Below are positions 1 through 6,364 of a stretch of 6,739 nt of DNA, one piece after another (positions within the stretch are counted from its first letter, which is position 1; each line of letters opens with the position of its first letter). This DNA comes from Bacteroidota bacterium. Lineage in GTDB: Bacteria > Bacteroidota > Bacteroidia > 2-12-FULL-35-15. Where the stretch lies: the NCBI GenBank assembly GCA_023251855.1, contig JAHEYA010000131.1, positions 1 to 6,739 on the forward strand, written 5' to 3'. Below the pieces are notes generated by a model. That model was not told where the DNA came from, made no database searches, and was given only the letters and a program-made list of their open reading frames with translations. A program made the position numbers and the translations under genes.

Positions 1-1
1 G

Positions 2-496
2 GTTGCGCAGCACTTTGCAATTAACCATGCCGAAAAATTGAATAAGTTATTTTTACTTTCAACTTTTGCTCATCAAACACCTTATCTGGAAGCGATGTCA
101 TTTGCATGGGAAAGGGCGTTAGATGTAGGAGGATATTCACTTATGTTTGACATCATGCTCCCGGTTGTTCTGAGTGAAGCCTATTTCAATCATCCATTAA
201 TTCCATTAGAAGTTCTCAAAATTGCACGTGAAAATATAAATACGGATCCTACTGCTTTAAAAAAATTAATGCAAGCTACTTATGAACGTGGAGATTACAG
301 GGAAAAACTAAAAGTAATAAAAACCCCTACCATGGTAATTCATGGAGAAAATGATTCGCTGTTACCAATACATATGGCAAAGACTGTTGCAGATTCAATA
401 CAAGGAAGTAAGTTTGAAACTATTTTAGGTATTGGCCATACTCTCAATCTTGAAGCGATTCCCGAAACGGTAAAACTAATTTCAGAATTTATTTAA
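2..496 (+). CDS. alpha/beta fold hydrolase, 3' part (5' end outside window)
   Basis: C-terminal 164 residues of an alpha/beta hydrolase; substrate unknown. The frame is open from base 2, and its first residues (VAQHFAINHAEKLNKLFLLS) match the helix and strand that directly follow the nucleophile elbow (GxSxGG) in this family. The catalytic serine therefore lies just upstream of the window. The other two triad members are visible: Asp at visible residue 118 in HGENDSLLP and His at 146 in GIGH, followed by the usual C-terminal helix. A TTG at base 38 would give a 152-residue product, but that start would fall inside the fold, so I reject it. Family members are usually about 260-280 residues, so roughly 100 are missing. 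The gene lies 142 bases ahead of a hydroxybutyrate dehydrogenase on the same strand; a shared pathway is possible but not shown. The fold is secure, the substrate is not (lactonase, esterase and C-C hydrolase are all possible). Confidence 0.88.
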   Translation, partial: VAQHFAINHAEKLNKLFLLSTFAHQTPYLEAMSFAWERALDVGGYSLMFDIMLPVVLSEAYFNHPLIPLEVLKIARENINTDPTALKKLMQATYERGDYREKLKVIKTPTMVIHGENDSLLPIHMAKTVADSIQGSKFETILGIGHTLNLEAIPETVKLISEFI

Positions 497-638
497 CAAC
501 TTGGCTAAAGGATTGGCATTGTAAATTTTTAGCGATTATAAAATGGAAATTTATTATTTCAATCGTTGCTTTAATAGCATCCTTGCTCAATTTTTTTCTG
601 GTCTGGTCTTAGAACGGGATTAATTAAAAATCATAACA

Positions 639-1406
639 ATGAGTACAGTTTTAATTACGGGGAGCACAAGTGGAGTAGGCCTTGGCATTGCTAAAGAATT
701 TGCAAAGGCCGGTTATGATGTTGTTTTAAACGGACTTGAAAAAGAGGGACCGGAAATAGCTGCAACTATTGGAAAAGAGTACAATGTAAAAACATTTTAT
801 TCACCGGCAAATATGCTTATTGCTGCTGAGATCAAAACTATGATAGTTGAAGCAACTTCCAAATTCGCTAGCATTGATGTATTGATAAATAATGCAGGAA
901 TACAGCATGTATCGGCTATTGAAAATTTTCCGGAACAAAAATGGAATGATATTATTGCTGTGAATTTAACTGCTGCATTTCATACTTCTAAAGCAGTATG
1001 GCAGGGAATGAAAAGTAAAAATTCCGGAAGGATCATAAATATTGCTTCTGTCCACGGATTGGTTGCTTCGGAAAATAAGTCGGCCTATGTTGCAGCAAAA
1101 CATGGATTAGTAGGATTAACAAAAACCTTAGCTTTGGAAGGTGCACCAGTTGGAATAACTGCAAATGCTATCTGTTCGGGTTTTGCGAAAACTCCATTGG
1201 TTGAAAAACAAATTACTGAACTTTCAAAATCAAAAATGATTTCAGAAGAAGAAGTGATTCAGAAAATATTGTTTGCGAAACATCCAATTAAAAAATTTGT
1301 AAGTAGTGAATCTATAGGGGCATTGGCGCTGTTTTTAGCTTCTGATGCTGCTTCAATGATCACAGGTGCTGCTATTTCGATTGATGGGGGCTGGGTTGCA
1401 CAATAA
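639..1406 (+). CDS. bdhA: D-3-hydroxybutyrate dehydrogenase (SDR family)
   Basis: Cytosolic NAD-dependent short-chain dehydrogenase of 255 residues, predicted to interconvert (R)-3-hydroxybutyrate and acetoacetate (EC 1.1.1.30) in ketone-body or polyhydroxybutyrate turnover. Visible motifs: cofactor loop TGSTSGVG (7-14), NNAG (84-87), and the catalytic tetrad Asn109, Ser137, Tyr150, Lys154. The substrate-carboxylate contacts known from the Pseudomonas fragi enzyme (Gln94, His144, Lys152, Gln196, Trp257, numbering from memory) fall at Gln89, His139, Lys147, Gln191 and Trp252, all with a constant offset of 5. That, with the family stretches IINIASVHGLVAS and PLVEKQI and the C-terminus DGGWVAQ, separates it from generic SDRs. 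One oddity: the classical adenine-contacting Asp (usually ADM/ADL) is Asn58 here (PANM). The ATG start gives the expected N-terminus; there is no Shine-Dalgarno sequence. TAAATTTT at 522-529 could be a weak -7 box, but that is speculative. Confidence 0.93.
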   Translation: MSTVLITGSTSGVGLGIAKEFAKAGYDVVLNGLEKEGPEIAATIGKEYNVKTFYSPANMLIAAEIKTMIVEATSKFASIDVLINNAGIQHVSAIENFPEQKWNDIIAVNLTAAFHTSKAVWQGMKSKNSGRIINIASVHGLVASENKSAYVAAKHGLVGLTKTLALEGAPVGITANAICSGFAKTPLVEKQITELSKSKMISEEEVIQKILFAKHPIKKFVSSESIGALALFLASDAASMITGAAISIDGGWVAQ

Positions 1407-1535
1407 TTTTATGTTCAAAAAATAGAACACAAATGATTCAAATTGTTGTGATTCTGTGGATTTAAAAAATATTTCTTTACTTTTATTAAATATAAATGTT
1501 GCGTTTTTTTGAGTTTTGAATTTTATGTTACTTAT

Positions 1536-3107
1536 ATGAAAACGGTTGTTTTTTTTAGTGCATTTATTTTCTTTTTGGTTTGCATTCCCTCTATAGCGCA
1601 AGAGTCACAGGGTAATACATCACTTGTTATTTCCGGAAAAATAGCTTCCAGCAAAAATATTTTTAATCCATTAAAAAATGGGGAGATAGCGCTTGTTGAT
1701 CAAAAAGGTACTGTTCTTAGTATTACAACTACCGATCAAAAAGGTTTTTTTAAATTCGAGAACCTCGATGCCAGCAAAAGATACATGATAGAGTTAAATG
1801 ATGCAAATCCGGGGTTTGACAACAAATCAAAATTTGCTTTGATCGATACTAAATCAGGAATTATTCGCGAAACCGGTGTTGATGGTATTGGCGGAAAAAT
1901 GGTATTTCGTGATCTGCCGGTTAATCCTTATACTTTGCCCCAGGTGACCCCTGAAGATGTAAAATTTGGCGGTAAATTGTTGGTTGGAGACAAATCACCT
2001 AAACCTTTGGAGAACACCAAAATTAATTTATTGAATGAAAAAGGAGAAATTATACAAACTTCAGCTACCAATGGAAACGGTGGATTTATGTTCACTAATT
2101 ATCAATCAGATCAAAATAATAAACTTCAGGTGGATGACATTGATTCGGGATTACCAAAAAGCACAAAAATTGTTCTGACCAATAAAACCGGTAAAGAAGT
2201 TTTGACTGCATCCACCGGGAGTAATGGTGGTTTTGAATTTACTTTTTCGGCTTCGGATAAAAATATAATAAAGTTGATGACCATTGAAAATAGTGAATTA
2301 AGGGTTGATTTTAATGGTAGGTTGCTTGGGGATGACCGGTCTCCAATTGCAAATTCTATAATTAATATAATGAACGAAAAGGGCCAGATAATGAGAAGTA
2401 CTAAAACGGATGGAGAGGGCGATTTTAAATTTATTAGTCTTCCGGGTGAGAGGAGTATTTTGTTGGCTCTTGGCGAAAATAACGCTTTATTAAAAAAGTA
2501 TAAAAAAATATTTTTAACCAATACCAAAGGAGTTACTGTAAAGGAAATTTTGCGTGGTGATCATGGTTTCAAATTCAGCATTTTACAAAGTGATAGAAAA
2601 AAACTGGAAGTAGAAGATGTAGAAGATCCATGGATAAAGCTCGTACAACTGAAAACAGATGTAGCAAGTAAAGACCCGCTCAAAACAGACAATATTAGTG
2701 GCAATATGTTCATTACGAATTTAAAAAGCGGAAACACAGTTACAATTGTAGAGAATATTTATTACAATACCGGAGAAACCAAAGTAACACCGGTAGTTTC
2801 AAAAACGCTCGACAAACTTATTGGTGTAATGAAAGAAGATCCGAAATTATCAGTTCAAATAGTATCGCATACTGATTCACGTTCCTCTTCCGAATTTAAT
2901 ATGAGATTATCTGTGCAACGAGCCACAGCTGCTGTTAATTATATAATTAGAAAAGGAATTGCTAGCAAACGTGTTACCGGTAAAGGGTACGGTGAAACCA
3001 AATTAATAAATAAGTGTGGAGATGGTATTGATTGCAGTGAAGAGGAGCATGCCAAAAATCGCAGAACCGAATTTAAAATTGAACGTTCCGAAAAAATAAT
3101 TCAGTAG
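1536..3107 (+). CDS. OmpA-family protein with three tandem bipartite repeats
   Basis: Secreted envelope protein of 523 residues, likely a peptidoglycan-linked outer-membrane or periplasmic protein. I chose the ATG at 1536, not the in-frame TTG at 1509, because it starts a clean signal peptide (MKTVVFF..., cleavage near SIA|Q at 21/22). The cysteine at 16 is preceded by Val, so it is a poor lipobox. Residues about 30-366 form three modules with a 112-113 residue period (matching glycines at 58/170/283, 108/219/332 and 120/232/344). Each has two similar halves of the pattern 'strand - kG - T..d..G.F.F', resembling carboxypeptidase-regulatory or Cna-B-like beta-sandwich domains. Residues about 400-515 are an OmpA C-terminal domain with HTDSR (Asp447) and NRRTEF (508-513), the positions that grip diaminopimelate in this family. 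Cys494 and Cys500 may form a disulphide. There is no TPR or WD40 part as in PorE-type proteins. The specific role is unknown. Confidence 0.87.
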   Translation: MKTVVFFSAFIFFLVCIPSIAQESQGNTSLVISGKIASSKNIFNPLKNGEIALVDQKGTVLSITTTDQKGFFKFENLDASKRYMIELNDANPGFDNKSKFALIDTKSGIIRETGVDGIGGKMVFRDLPVNPYTLPQVTPEDVKFGGKLLVGDKSPKPLENTKINLLNEKGEIIQTSATNGNGGFMFTNYQSDQNNKLQVDDIDSGLPKSTKIVLTNKTGKEVLTASTGSNGGFEFTFSASDKNIIKLMTIENSELRVDFNGRLLGDDRSPIANSIINIMNEKGQIMRSTKTDGEGDFKFISLPGERSILLALGENNALLKKYKKIFLTNTKGVTVKEILRGDHGFKFSILQSDRKKLEVEDVEDPWIKLVQLKTDVASKDPLKTDNISGNMFITNLKSGNTVTIVENIYYNTGETKVTPVVSKTLDKLIGVMKEDPKLSVQIVSHTDSRSSSEFNMRLSVQRATAAVNYIIRKGIASKRVTGKGYGETKLINKCGDGIDCSEEEHAKNRRTEFKIERSEKIIQ

Positions 3108-3135
3108 AAATTCCCTTCCAAATTTTATATGCAAT

Positions 3136-4743
3136 TTAGCATTTTAGTCCTGCTATTACCTTTTTAGCCTGTGTATTAGCGGGATCAAGCGCAAGTACTT
3201 TTTCCATGAATATTTTTAAATTCGGACAATCTTTTTTCTCTGCATAATAAGCTGCCAGATAGTTGTAAGCATCAATTAAATCCTTTTTATTTCTTTCAAC
3301 ATCTTCGGGTTTCAACTTGGCGATATACATTTCATAAAATGATTTTGCCTGCCATTTTTCATTTTTAGGGTCTAATTGTGAATTTACTTTTGCTCTCCAT
3401 AAATATCCAATTGATAGATCAGGCTGAAGGCGAATCATCTGGGCTGTCGCAGAATCCGCCTTTACAAAGTCTTTTGAAAAATAAGCGGCACGTCCTAAAC
3501 CATAATAATCATTTACAGTTGCTTTATTTGCAGCGATCTTTTTTTCAAAACAAGCAATTGCGTCAGCATATTTTTTCAGTTTCATGTAAACTGTGGCTAA
3601 ATCACCATTTATTTCTATTTTTTCCGGCTGAAGCTCTAGTGCTTTTTTAAAAGCAGTTACAGAGGATTGGAGTGAGAGTGTGTCTTTGTCGTCTTTTGAA
3701 AATAGTTTTGCCATATATTCATAATCCATTGGTATAATTTTCAACTTTGTATTTTTTGATGCTTTCTCAAAAAACTGTTTCATTGTTTTCATTCCATTTG
3801 CATAATCTGCCGATTCGAATTGGGAGTATCCTTTGTAACGATAGATGTAAGCATTTAGCGTATCACACTTTAATGCTTCATTGGCTGCTTCAACAGATTC
3901 GGCATAATGTTTTGCTTCCAATAAAAAGCCGGCATAACGTCCTCTGGCTTCACAATCATTATTGAGCTGTAAATAACGTTTGTATTGACCAACAGCATTG
4001 TTAAATTGTCCTGCACGTGCATATATTTCAGCCTTTTCGCGATAAGCAGGTGCGAAAGAAGAATCTATCAAACTGGCTTTTTTATAAGCATCCAAAGCTG
4101 CTGTATAATTTTTTGAACGATTCCATAGTTTTCCAATTCTTAAGATTGCTGTTACTGATTTTGGATCAAGTTTAGATGCTTTTTCATAATTTTCAATCGC
4201 TTTTGAACCATCATTACTTTGTTCTAAAAAAGCATCACCTCTTAAGATATATACCTCCGGATTATTGGGTTCCAGCTTTTGAGCCTGATCAAGTAATTTA
4301 TTTGCCTCTACAAAATCTTTGGTTTCGGCATTAATATATACTTCTGCAATTTTTAATAAAACAGTTGCATTTTTTCCGGCAGCCAGAGTAGTTGCTTTGT
4401 AAAAATTAGGTTTTGCTTCCGCTGTTTTGTTCTGATACCACTGTATCTTACCTAAACCAGCATAACATAAAGGATTGGTAGCATTAAGGTCCGCACCTTT
4501 TTGATAAGTAGCATTTGCTGTTTCAGCATTTTCATTTTTAAAATAGTTTTCGCCATAATAAAAATAAACTTCACCATTATTGGGTTGGGTCGACAAAAGT
4601 CCTTTAAAAGAAGCATCAGCTTTTTCAAACTGCTCATTGGTGGTTTGTTTTATCGCATCGTTCAAGGTTTGTGAAAACACGGCAGATGTGGCCAACAGCG
4701 AGGAAATAAAAAAAGAATTTTTCATTTTCATAATAAAGTTCAT
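3136..4743 (-). CDS. periplasmic tetratricopeptide repeat protein
   Basis: Predicted exported TPR scaffold of 535 residues. The N-terminus has a signal peptide (hydrophobic FFISSLLATSAVF, cleavage around residue 24-25 near FSQ). In-frame ATGs at 4743, 4731 and 4725 would all keep the signal peptide; the longest form is given here, but 4731 or 4725 is equally plausible. The rest is almost entirely helical TPR units, with typical W/L-G-Y-A-F-A-P positions, for example around 57-90 (NNGEVYFYYGENYFK), 161-195, 196-229 (KNYTAALDAYKKASLID), 230-262, and 374-407 (KYADAIACFEKK). The last unit ends with ALDPANTQAKKVI. No enzymatic domain is seen. It lies downstream of a PstS-like lipoprotein gene on the same strand with an 81-base gap that holds an exact TAnnTTTG promoter element, so it can probably be transcribed alone as well as by read-through. 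From memory, Bacteroidota often pair such a TPR gene with a PstS-like gene near ExbB/ExbD/TonB genes; those partners are not in this window. Confidence 0.88.
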   Translation of the reverse strand: MNFIMKMKNSFFISSLLATSAVFSQTLNDAIKQTTNEQFEKADASFKGLLSTQPNNGEVYFYYGENYFKNENAETANATYQKGADLNATNPLCYAGLGKIQWYQNKTAEAKPNFYKATTLAAGKNATVLLKIAEVYINAETKDFVEANKLLDQAQKLEPNNPEVYILRGDAFLEQSNDGSKAIENYEKASKLDPKSVTAILRIGKLWNRSKNYTAALDAYKKASLIDSSFAPAYREKAEIYARAGQFNNAVGQYKRYLQLNNDCEARGRYAGFLLEAKHYAESVEAANEALKCDTLNAYIYRYKGYSQFESADYANGMKTMKQFFEKASKNTKLKIIPMDYEYMAKLFSKDDKDTLSLQSSVTAFKKALELQPEKIEINGDLATVYMKLKKYADAIACFEKKIAANKATVNDYYGLGRAAYFSKDFVKADSATAQMIRLQPDLSIGYLWRAKVNSQLDPKNEKWQAKSFYEMYIAKLKPEDVERNKKDLIDAYNYLAAYYAEKKDCPNLKIFMEKVLALDPANTQAKKVIAGLKC

Positions 4744-4787
4744 TTTCAGTTTTAAATTTTGCGAATGATAACAAACGTGAAACTTTA

Positions 4788-4795
4788 CAAATATA
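4788..4795 (-). promoter_or_regulatory. candidate -7 promoter element for the TPR gene
   Basis: Read on the minus strand this is TATATTTG, an exact match to the Bacteroidota primary-sigma -7 consensus TAnnTTTG. It lies about 44 bases ahead of the most upstream ATG of the TPR gene and within the gap after the PstS-like gene, giving an inferred leader of about 35-60 bases depending on the start. I do not see a good TTTG -33 box at the expected spacing, so the call rests on the -7 element and its position. Confidence 0.45.
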
Positions 4796-4824
4796 GTATG
4801 TCAATCTGAAACTTGGAGTTTTTT

Positions 4825-5760
4825 TTAGTTAGTATTAATTTGTACAAGTCTTACAGGGGCAATTGCAGGTACTAATCCCGATTTTAAGATCATCAATTGT
4901 CCTTTATCACCTGCTACAAATGAAACAAACCCCATACCAAGTCCGGCCCGGGTTTGCCGGTTGATCATATACACCGCTCTTGTAAAAGGATAATCTTTGG
5001 TTTTAATATAAGCCTGATAAGGTTTAAAGGCTTTTGATGATTCATTCTTAGCGATTGCGAGAATTTTTATTTTTTTAAGAAAATTCATTGTTAATGAATC
5101 ATCACGATCACTAATCCAATTCACACTTAAAACTCCGAATGCATTTTTGTTTTTACTCACATAGTCAATTACTTCAGGGTTTGATTTTACAGCAAAAGAA
5201 TTTTTTGAGAATGCTTTTCCGTGAAGCAATGAATCTCCTATATAGCTTGTATTTGCTGAGCCATTATTATCAAACACAATAGCTATTTTCCCAAGTTGTG
5301 ATTGGTTATTAATTTGTTTCCAGATAGAATCATTGCCCAATAAAATGGATTTCATTTTCTCAACTGTCATTACAGTATCCGTATTTTCATTATTAATAAC
5401 AAAAGCAACTGCATCTTCTGCTATTTTGGTAGAAATCGGAAAAATGTTTGCATGTTCAAATTGTTTACGTTCAATGCTTGTAATGTTTCTGCAAAGCACA
5501 GCCACTTTACAGGAGTCGGTTAATAATCTCTGAATCGCTTCATTTTCGGGCAAATACTTTGCATGCACTTTAGCATTTGAATACAATGATTGAAAAGTAT
5601 AAATTTGGGTATCAAATAATTGTTGGAATGATTCATCCACAACAATATTTACTTCACCAGAGGTAGGTGTGTCAGTGGGTTCGTTCTTCATCTCCGAACA
5701 TCCGCTAAATAATACCGACACTAAAAAAATGGTTGCTAAAAAAGAAATAAATTTATGCAT
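4825..5760 (-). CDS. PstS-like substrate-binding lipoprotein
   Basis: Predicted 311-residue lipoprotein of the type II periplasmic binding-protein fold (PstS / PBP-like superfamily). The signal peptide ends in FSGC, with the lipid-bearing Cys at 21; Phe replaces the usual Leu at -3. Family landmarks run in order: a first strand GEVNIVVDESF (35-45); the hinge-type stretch IAEDAVAFVINNENT (113-127) followed by MTVEKMKSILLGNDSIW; a ligand-loop equivalent FDNNGSANTSYI (163-174); NAFGVLSVNWISD (206-218); and the C-terminal YPFTRAVYMI...GFVSFVAGDKGQLMILKSGLVPA (257-299). In phosphate-binding PstS the ligand loop usually has an R..SGT pattern; here it is N-G-S-A-N-T with no arginine close by, so phosphate should not be assumed. 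No ABC permease or ATPase genes (pstC, pstA, pstB) are visible nearby. The next gene downstream is a TPR protein. The role may be scaffold-like or binding of an unknown ligand. The start at 5760 is the only ATG that yields the signal peptide. Confidence 0.85.
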   Translation of the reverse strand: MHKFISFLATIFLVSVLFSGCSEMKNEPTDTPTSGEVNIVVDESFQQLFDTQIYTFQSLYSNAKVHAKYLPENEAIQRLLTDSCKVAVLCRNITSIERKQFEHANIFPISTKIAEDAVAFVINNENTDTVMTVEKMKSILLGNDSIWKQINNQSQLGKIAIVFDNNGSANTSYIGDSLLHGKAFSKNSFAVKSNPEVIDYVSKNKNAFGVLSVNWISDRDDSLTMNFLKKIKILAIAKNESSKAFKPYQAYIKTKDYPFTRAVYMINRQTRAGLGMGFVSFVAGDKGQLMILKSGLVPAIAPVRLVQINTN

Positions 5761-5833
5761 TGCTAATCAGTAAAAATAGATACCAAAAAAAAACTATACT
5801 ACAAACAAGATAAATTATCGTACACAAATTGTT

Positions 5834-5903
5834 TGACCCCGAAGGGGTCATATGTTTATAACAGAACGATTTTCTACAAGCATTGGACTCCTTCGGAGTC
5901 CAA
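5834..5903. repeat. paired GC-rich hairpins, REP/BIME-like intergenic element
   Basis: There are two perfect inverted repeats in otherwise A+T-rich DNA. Hairpin 1: stem TGACCCC (5834-5840) / GGGGTCA (5844-5850), loop GAA. Hairpin 2: stem TTGGACTCC (5883-5891) / GGAGTCCAA (5895-5903), loop TTC. The loops are reverse complements, so the two units look inverted relative to each other. The inner flanks support this: ATGTTTATAACA after hairpin 1 matches the reverse complement of the bases before hairpin 2 (ATGCTTGTAGAA) at 8 of 12 positions. This is the layout of a bacterial interspersed mosaic element made of two REP units. Similar GACCCCGAAGGGGTC-type hairpins are, from memory, dispersed in many Bacteroidota genomes. 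There is no clear T-tract on either strand, so a classical intrinsic terminator is unlikely, although the element could stabilise or attenuate the minus-strand transcript between the 95-residue gene and the PstS-like gene. Confidence 0.7.
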
Positions 5904-5959
5904 CAAAAATAAAACAAATGGAAATTAACCCCACTCGCAATATAATTGATAAAGGCTGT

Positions 5960-6247
5960 CTATTCGACCTTTGCCTTTTCCCGCTCTTTAATCAGTTTTT
6001 TCTTTTTCTTAAAAGATTGTACGCGTATACGTTTGTGTTTGTTTTTATATCTACGGTATGCAATATAAAACCTTAACGCACCATATAATAATAGAGCCGA
6101 CCCTATTATTTCCCTTCCTTTACTTAAAATATGTGACCAGGTATCAGAAAACAAAAGTAAATAGCCAATTACCAAATAAAAAGCGAAAAGTAAAAAACTG
6201 AGGTATAAACGGACGTGATTCCAGATATGTTTAATTTTAATAAGCAT
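5960..6247 (-). CDS. small two-helix membrane protein with a highly basic tail
   Basis: Hypothetical protein of 95 residues; I do not recognise a named family. Two hydrophobic segments are visible, about 13-33 (RLYLSFLLFAFYLVIGYLLLF) and about 46-64 (EIIGSALLLYGALRFYIAY), joined by a short polar loop (SDTWSHILSKGR). The pattern 'G..LL.YG..R.Y.AYRRYK' after the second helix is typical of small Bacteroidota inner-membrane proteins of unknown function. The C-terminal 30 residues are strongly basic, with many Lys/Arg including five consecutive Lys (80-84), probably cytoplasmic by the positive-inside rule and able to touch phospholipid or nucleic acid. It starts at an ATG preceded by an A-rich stretch without a Shine-Dalgarno sequence. 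It lies between a SPOR-like gene (117-base gap) and the PstS-like gene (199-base gap with hairpins), all on one strand, so co-transcription is possible. The hydrophobic pattern, rather than homology, is what makes it credible as a gene. Confidence 0.72.
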   Translation of the reverse strand: MLIKIKHIWNHVRLYLSFLLFAFYLVIGYLLLFSDTWSHILSKGREIIGSALLLYGALRFYIAYRRYKNKHKRIRVQSFKKKKKLIKEREKAKVE

Positions 6248-6364
6248 TGATTTCTGTTTTTTTCAGGAAAACCCGTTACAAATTGTCATTCAGGTAGACC
6301 ATAAAAGAAATCATTAGCTACAAGAAGACGATGTCGGAAAACATAGTCAAAAAGAATGCCGAAT

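Noticed and set aside
543..623. 26-codon ATG reading frame, and in another frame a hydrophobic stretch (FIISIVALIASLLNFFLVWS) ending at about 612, in the gap between hydrolase and dehydrogenase
   Set aside because: The ATG frame has no ribosome-binding signal and no recognisable composition. The hydrophobic frame has no usual start codon near it. A+T-rich spacer easily yields such peptides; a decayed membrane peptide cannot be excluded but is not supported.
1412..1429. Possible terminator after the hydroxybutyrate dehydrogenase gene (TGTTC / GAACA with an A-rich 8-base loop)
   Set aside because: The stem is only 5 bp, A+T-rich, and not followed by a T-tract.
1353..1601. 82-codon open frame on the minus strand across the end of the dehydrogenase and the start of the OmpA-family gene
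   Set aside because: It overlaps two real genes and the intervening A+T-rich spacer; composition is Lys/Asn/Phe-rich as expected from spacer translation.
2126..2527. 133-codon open frame on the minus strand inside the OmpA-family gene
   Set aside because: It lies wholly antisense to a gene with clear domains. Its residues look like the mirror of the repeat modules, and it has no independent family pattern.
4809..4826. Hairpin AAACT-TGG-AGTTT followed by T residues
   Set aside because: The T-tract lies on the plus strand, where no gene ends, and the stem is 5 weak base pairs. On the minus strand, where the PstS-like gene ends, there is no T-tract after it.
5761..5833. Promoter ahead of the PstS-like gene
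   Set aside because: No exact TAnnTTTG is present on the minus strand; the nearest string (TAGTTTTT) sits in a homopolymer run and has no properly spaced upstream box.
5852..6076. 74-codon plus-strand frame beginning in the hairpin element
   Set aside because: It starts inside the repeat and then runs antisense to the 95-residue membrane-protein gene, which has the better coding pattern.
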